A stretch of DNA of 64,000 bases. Origin: Cricetomys ansorgei (lineage: Eukaryota; Chordata; Mammalia; Rodentia; Nesomyidae). The position numbers were made by a program, and so were the translations under genes. The DNA is taken from assembly GCA_026225945.1 (NCBI GenBank), contig JAMJFZ010002475.1, forward strand, positions 2,376,001 to 2,440,000, read 5' to 3'. Shown one piece after another: positions 58,700-64,000 of this stretch (the first letter of the stretch is position 1; every line of letters begins with the position of its first letter). The notes beneath the pieces are model-generated. The model saw nothing but the letters and a program-made list of their open reading frames with translations. It had not been told where the DNA came from and searched no databases.

Positions 58700-61443
58700 A
58701 TGTGTGATATCTGTCAGTCTGTTAGGTCCATAAGGCTTGATTGTGAAAATGCATCGAGCTGCCCAGAAGGGGGAACATGTTCTGTAGAACATCTTATTTA
58801 AGTGTGACTTTTCTACTGTCCAAGATGGATTGTAAGGATCTAGGGTTGGACAGAAACACTTGAAGGAGCGTGGTAGTGTTCCTTAGCAGAAATACAAAGA
58901 CAGTAACTTCTAACCTCATCTCATTAAATAGAACTTTGCCAAAATCCAAGTCCTATCTAAAATAATCACTCAGATTAACCATGTAATTAACAACATCAAT
59001 GCAGATAATGAGGATTACAATAAAAACATTCCAAGGCAGAGATCAATGGAGAAGTGCTAGTACTTTAACTCCCTTATAAACATTTGTAAGGCACTGGAGA
59101 ACCGCTGTGGAATATTACTGTCCTGTTTGGTGTGATCGCACAATATTTTCTTGCTATTTTAAATCATCGAGAAGCAGTGAATTCTGCCTCCAGATTAAAA
59201 ATTGTGTTTTTTTTTTGTTTTCCAATCCCATTAGAAAGATTTAACAAGTGATAACATGAAATAACATGTGTTAAAGACATCAAAGATCTCTGGAATACAT
59301 GGAATAAAGAATAAATGAAGGCTGCACAGTGTTCAGAAGAAGAACAGAGGCTGCGTTGCCTAGCTCGGATGAAGCTAGGTATCATGTCCCTGCTGGGTAC
59401 ACGGGAATGCTGGGAATGCTGGGAATGCTGGGAACGTGGACCCAACGAAATACAGGGAAACCGGCGTGGCATTGAAGGTCACTCCAGTATGGTGGATGCT
59501 GATGCTGATGGCAAGTTGAAGGTCTCTCAATGGAAGCCACTACCTGTCAATTCCAGCTGAAGGAAGTTGTTTTACAGGAGGTCCTCAGCTGATCCACACA
59601 CCTGTGGGACCTGGCATCCACGAGACCGTCCCCACCACACCAACAAGACACCGTCCAGGGCAGCTAGAGTGACATGGCCCCATTCATGGTAGCCTTGATC
59701 TCTGCCCCAGGTTTGTGACGTCTGCCAGCATCCATGAAATTGTGACAAACTTGTTAGACTATAATGAGAATCTCAGAATATTCACAATTCCTCGCAAAAG
59801 CAGCCTTGTAAATGAAAGCAAAAAGCCAAACCAAACCAAGCCAAAAACCGAAACAAGAACGAAAACAATGTTGGGTAAAAGAATGAGTAGAAGTATTTTG
59901 GCTTTTTTTTTTGGTTTTGTTTTTAAAGAGTACTTTGCCAAAAGTTCTTAAGAATGATCCTAAATGAAATAAATGCATGGCTCTAAGGTCAAACCGGGTT
60001 AGTCCCTCGTGGCGTCATCGATGATGACAGTTATTACTGTCTTATTTTACAAGCTTGCTGTGTTTTCTTCTCTTGTAAAAAGAAGCTTTAAAAGTAGCTG
60101 AATGCTGAGACAGGACTTGTAGACTCAGGGATCACGTGACTAAAGATCCTCTAATTGTGTCAGGGAGGGAACAGCTTAAGTTCATCGTTTGTATACTTTC
60201 TTGGCTCTGAGCGTGCTGTCTTTACGAATAGGTAGTTTGAGTTTTAAGCCAGAGACAGGCTTTATTTGGTTGAAAGACATCCAGTAATCTGTACAGAAGC
60301 TGAAACCCTGGAGCCCTATCAACTACTTCAAGGATAAGCAGAGGGAAAGGAAACCTTCTTCTCGGGGCAAAACGTAATCCATCGGGGCAAACTCTCCAGT
60401 GGCTTGTTCACGGGGAATCAATTCGACCCTCAAGACAATTCCTCTCTAATCCCATGTCTGTTTTATCTCTCCCAGAAATCAAATTACCTCAAACTGTGGG
60501 GAACTGAGCCCTGTAAAAAGAAAGAAAAATCCACACTGGAAAAGCCACTGGTTTATTTGACTGAGGATTTTGATTTTTTATAATCTTTATAATGCCGTTA
60601 GTGGACCATTTGGGGGAGCCTGTGATGGTTTCCTTTGAGGTCTACATAAAAAAAAAAAATCATGTAGCAATTACATTGTCTCAATTAGTTTCTGCTTAGA
60701 GCGTTGGAAAAGAATTTTAAGGATTGCTCGATTCCTGATTCCTTGTAGAGTACCAATCACTCCATAAAAATTTTATTAATAGCCATTCAAACTGCAAGGA
60801 ACTTCATAATATTCCTTTAACTTTCTCTCCATTTGACTGCAGGGAGTTAGTTGAGTGTAGGCAGAGAGGTTGCCCAGTGGTTTGTACACGAAGTGCACAA
60901 CGCCATTAAAAGCTGCCCATGGTTAAGATGGCGTTATGTAAGTCATGTTCCCGAAGGGCTACGTATGATATACAGATATATTTCAGTTGTATTCCAAAGT
61001 GTTTTGAATTAGCTAAAGGGAAAGTATGAAAAATCTAGGGTATATATATTTCTTTAAAGTCAATATCTCTTACACGATTTCTTGAAAGTGCTGACAGTTT
61101 GGCTTCAGATATTTCTACCAAAAATACGCTTAGATGGTTAATACAAGGTTGCCCCCTTGAGAATATGTGATACTCATTTTACTTCAAGCACCCTGCGGCC
61201 ATGTTACCACAATCCTCCTAGTAGCAGCATTAAAAAAATCAATTGTAAGTTGCTGTTTTACTTAAAATACAGTGTTTTACAGTAGGACATTACTTAACTG
61301 TGAATAGTCCCTGTCAACTAGAAAGATAGCAGAGGCTGACATACAGTATCAGTGAGTCTGTGCTCTTTGTGTTTTGCTTCAGATGAAGACCTCTTCCAAA
61401 TTAGTGTGTAAAAATGATTCCATTTACCTTAAATTAAGATTGC
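58699..61443. other. AT-rich intergenic sequence
   Basis: A small GC-richer island at about 59320-59720 holds 3.5 copies of a 9-mer (GGGAATGCT, 59400-59434). Otherwise nothing is recognised. Confidence 0.45.
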
Positions 61444-61590
61444 TGCCAGGTGGTGGTGGCACATGCCTTCAATCCCAGCACTCGGGAGGCAGAGGCAGGC
61501 GGACCTCTGTGAGTTCGAGGCCAGCCTGGTCTACAGAGTGAGTTCCGGGACAGCCAGAGTTACAACACAGAAACTCTCAGGAGAAAAAAA
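61444..61590 (+). repeat. B1 SINE
   Basis: GCCAGGTGGTGGTGGCACAT, ATCCCAGCACTCGGGAGGCA and GAGGCCAGCCTGGTCTACAG. Well preserved. Confidence 0.96.
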
Positions 61591-62047
61591 ATCTTAAGGA
61601 ATATGTACTTTGCTTGGCCCTTAGAAAAGATAGAGTTTTTCTAAACAAATCCCCTCTACTTCACAGGTTGTTGGCCTTCCTGTACCCCAAATACTATATA
61701 AAGAAAAGAATTCTAGTGAGGAGAAGGAATATTCACAAATTATGTGAAATGCCTTTGTTGTCAAACAGTGGAAAGCAGGCAGGGATGCAAGCAGTCCAAA
61801 GAGACTCTGTACCCAGGAGGCACCATGGGGAGGCACTTCTCCCTCAGTGTCTCTGATAAAGAAAATAACTTGTATATATTCAGAGGGTAAAGTTAAGCAT
61901 CCACAGGTAAACCACCGCCACCGCCACAAAACCCCATGGAATATAAAAGTTTGGAAGAGAGCCTTTTAGAAATAACTTTGTTTTTTTCTCCTGTGGCACA
62001 AACGTGTACTTCCTTATATGTTTTGTTCTTAAAGCATACTTTGTCCT

Positions 62048-62455
62048 GCGTAGTTTTACATCAACCTGACACAAGCTAAAGTCAGAGGAAAGAACCTTAA
62101 TTAAGAAAGTGTCTCCATAAGATGGAGCCATAGGCAGGCCTGTCTGGCATTTTCTTAATTAGTAATTGATGGGGGAGGGCCCAGCCCATTGTGGGTGGTG
62201 CCATCCCCTGGGCTGGTGGTCCTGGGTTCTATAGTAAAGCAGGTTGAGCAAGTCATAAGAGGCAAGCCAGTAAGCAGCACCCATCAATGGCTGTTGCATC
62301 AGTTCTTGCCTCTAGGTTCCTGCCCTGCTTGAGTTCCCTCTCTGACTTCCTTGACAAGAACTGTGACGTGGAAGCTTAAGCCGAATAAACCCTTTCCTCC
62401 CCAAATGGCTTTGGCCATGGTGTTTCATCGCTGCAATACTCACACTAAGACAGCG
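62048..62455 (+). mobile_element. LTR-like medium-reiterated rodent element, best preserved copy
   Basis: TACATCAACCTGACACAAGC, GGCATTTTCTTAATTAGTAA, GGGCCCAGCCCATTGTGGGT, CAAGCCAGTAAGCAGCACCC, GCCGAATAAACCCTTTCCTC and the end CACACTAAGACAG. The AATAAA sits about 65 nt before the end, as in an LTR. Same family as four other copies. Confidence 0.85.
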
Positions 62456-62699
62456 AGATATTTAATTTCACCTTGAATTCCTGCACAAATAATTCAGTAT
62501 AAATACACGGTCTGCATTGATAAAATCAGCATGAATACAGGATCTGGGCAACTGGAAACCTGGTCAGGTTCTGTGCCAGGGAGTTCCTTATCGACCTCAA
62601 TGAAAACCAGCACTGGACCCGTTCTAAACGAGTAGGTGCGCGTGCTGTTGCAGCACACGTGCGGATCATGTTAGGACGCATCCTTCAGCATCAGGGTGC

Positions 62700-63120
62700 T
62701 CCAGTCAGCTTCCCACCACTGTGACAGAAACCCAGGATACACCAACATAATAAGAGAAAAGGTTTATTTGGCTCACAGATTCAGAGGTTTCAGTGTTTGT
62801 TTGCTTTGGTAGCACCATGGTAGCACATGATATCATTACAGAAGGCTGGTAGCTCAGGGTCTCACTGAGGGATCCAGGCAGCCAGGGCATCACTGAGGAG
62901 CCTGTGGTAGACACTGTTGGAATCTGGCAGCACAGGACACCACTGAAGGAACCTGTGTCAGTGCATCTCTGGTCAGGAAGCGAGGCAAGAGAGAGGAAAG
63001 AGCTGGGGTCCCGTTATTCTCTTCCAAGGGCTCAATTCCAGTGATGTGACTTGTTCAACTGAGTCCCACCTCCTTAAGGCTTTGCTTTCTCCCAATAGAA
63101 CCGGAAGCTAGATGGCAGCC
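62700..63120 (-). repeat. Probable interspersed repeat, family uncertain
   Basis: CACTGTGACAGAAACCCAGG, AAAAGGTTTATTTGGCTCAC and CTTAAGGCTTTGCTTTCTCC have the look of a reversed LTR/LINE 3'-type repeat seen widely in mammals (a TTTATT plus 'ggctcacag' block). I could not assign it. Confidence 0.4.
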
Positions 63121-64000
63121 AAGCCCTCGACAGCACAGGGGCCTTCCGGGAGAATTCACGATCTGAATTACAGCACATGCTATGAATAGATGTATGTACG
63201 AATGGGTGGGTGGATGCATGAACGGACAGACAGACACAAGATACACAGATGACTAGCCTTTGCGCTTATAGTGACCTGAGAACTGGCGACATGCCGATCG
63301 TATTTAAGTTGAAGCATAAATAAAACAGAAAGGAAGAGGTTTCATTTCGATGTCGCTCATAAACGAGTTAAGTAAAAGTAATGTAAGCATTCTAAATTGC
63401 AGCTTTCTGTGAGGGTTGACTAAATGCTATTTTGCCTGTTTTGTACTTGTACCAAATTAGGCTTCACCCAGGCTCACACAGACACGCCCTACCTCTATTC
63501 TGCTTTCCTTCAGGGCTTTACAACAGCGAGCAGCCAGGGCTCTGTTTTCATTGGAGATTCTTTGCAAGAGCTGCCAGCTCTTAGTAAACAGCCTGGCCTA
63601 GCATTTGCTAATGTTTCACAGTGGTTTGTCATTTATTGTGTCGCCACCTAACCAAACGAGTCTCCCGAATTGCAGTGCAGAGTTATCATGCGTATGGTCT
63701 CTCCTATAGTGCAGGAACACCGCGGTGTAAGTGGGGCTCATCAGAAGCCTTGCCCTTTGCCTTCTCTCTCCCCGTCAGTCACATTTCTAGCGTTCGGTTT
63801 TTAAGCAGCTTGTGTTTCATCGTGGATCTTCTTCAGGAACATGTGCTCGTGTTGGGGTTGTCTTTGAATTAGGGTGATGCAGTCAAAACCAAGCAAGAAC
63901 ATTAGATGGGGTCTAGGTGTGATAAAGTGTGCGTCCTATTTTTTTTTCCTGATGCCTTTGAATATATTCGTATACTCTCTTTGCAATATAAAGTTGGATA
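63121..64000. other. Intergenic sequence to window end
   Basis: Degenerate GATG/GGAC-type short repeats at about 63185-63240; otherwise unique. Open frames near 63424-63872 show no recognisable domain. Confidence 0.45.

Noticed and set aside
59581..59640. Resemblance of GGCATCCACGAGACC to an actin-type GIHET motif
   Set aside because: Only one short match; the flanking codons do not continue as actin in any frame.
1..64000. CRISPR array, bacterial operon or phage-like system
   Set aside because: The window is mammalian nuclear DNA. The only direct-repeat array is the tandem minisatellite, which has no spacers of constant length and no cas-like genes.

Overview
This window is a piece of a rodent nuclear genome, almost certainly a muroid. 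The evidence is several B1 SINEs, B2/B3-type SINEs, a tRNA-Ala-like ID element, rodent-type L1 (Lx-like) fragments, two small hAT elements of the rodent URR1 type, and many long CA/GT microsatellites. I cannot tell murid from cricetid by eye. Repeat names come from memory of consensus sequences; no alignment was run.

Region 1 (about 1-24 kb, GC-rich) is genic. On the + strand lie the last three coding exons of RSPH14 (radial spoke head 14 homolog, formerly RTDR1) at 19950-20175, 21658-21794 and 23611-23852. Splice sites and phases fit, the stop codon is TGA, and a poly(A) signal follows 44 nt later. On the - strand, inside the long RSPH14 intron, is a CpG island (about 13.43-14.33 kb) with CCAAT and GC boxes and a textbook splice donor read on the - strand (exon end 13807). 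In mammals GNAZ is nested head-in in an RSPH14 intron on the opposite strand, about 10 kb upstream of the RSPH14 3' end, so this is most likely the GNAZ promoter and noncoding first exon. GNAZ protein-coding exons are not in the window and should lie beyond position 1.

Region 2 (about 24-36.8 kb) is intergenic. It is a graveyard of L1 pieces on both strands, nested LTR-like medium-reiterated elements, B1/B2 SINEs and a 0.5-kb AT-only tract. One compact cluster of transcription-factor-like sites at 28.23-28.31 kb is worth testing.

Region 3 (about 36.78-42.32 kb) is the most unusual structure: a degenerate tandem array of a roughly 53-bp, CpG-bearing, palindrome-containing unit, about 95 copies by length. 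A 0.5-kb non-repeat segment interrupts it. It yields several long ORFs on both strands, which I read as artefacts of a stop-poor satellite.

Region 4 (about 42.3-64 kb) is AT-rich, gene-poor intergenic DNA with scattered SINEs, L1, LTR-like and hAT copies and a three-copy dispersed repeat I do not recognise. I found no convincing protein-coding gene after 23852. The GC-rich to AT-rich change falls across the satellite-bearing interval, next to a gene (RSPH14) whose downstream neighbours I remember as differing between human and mouse.
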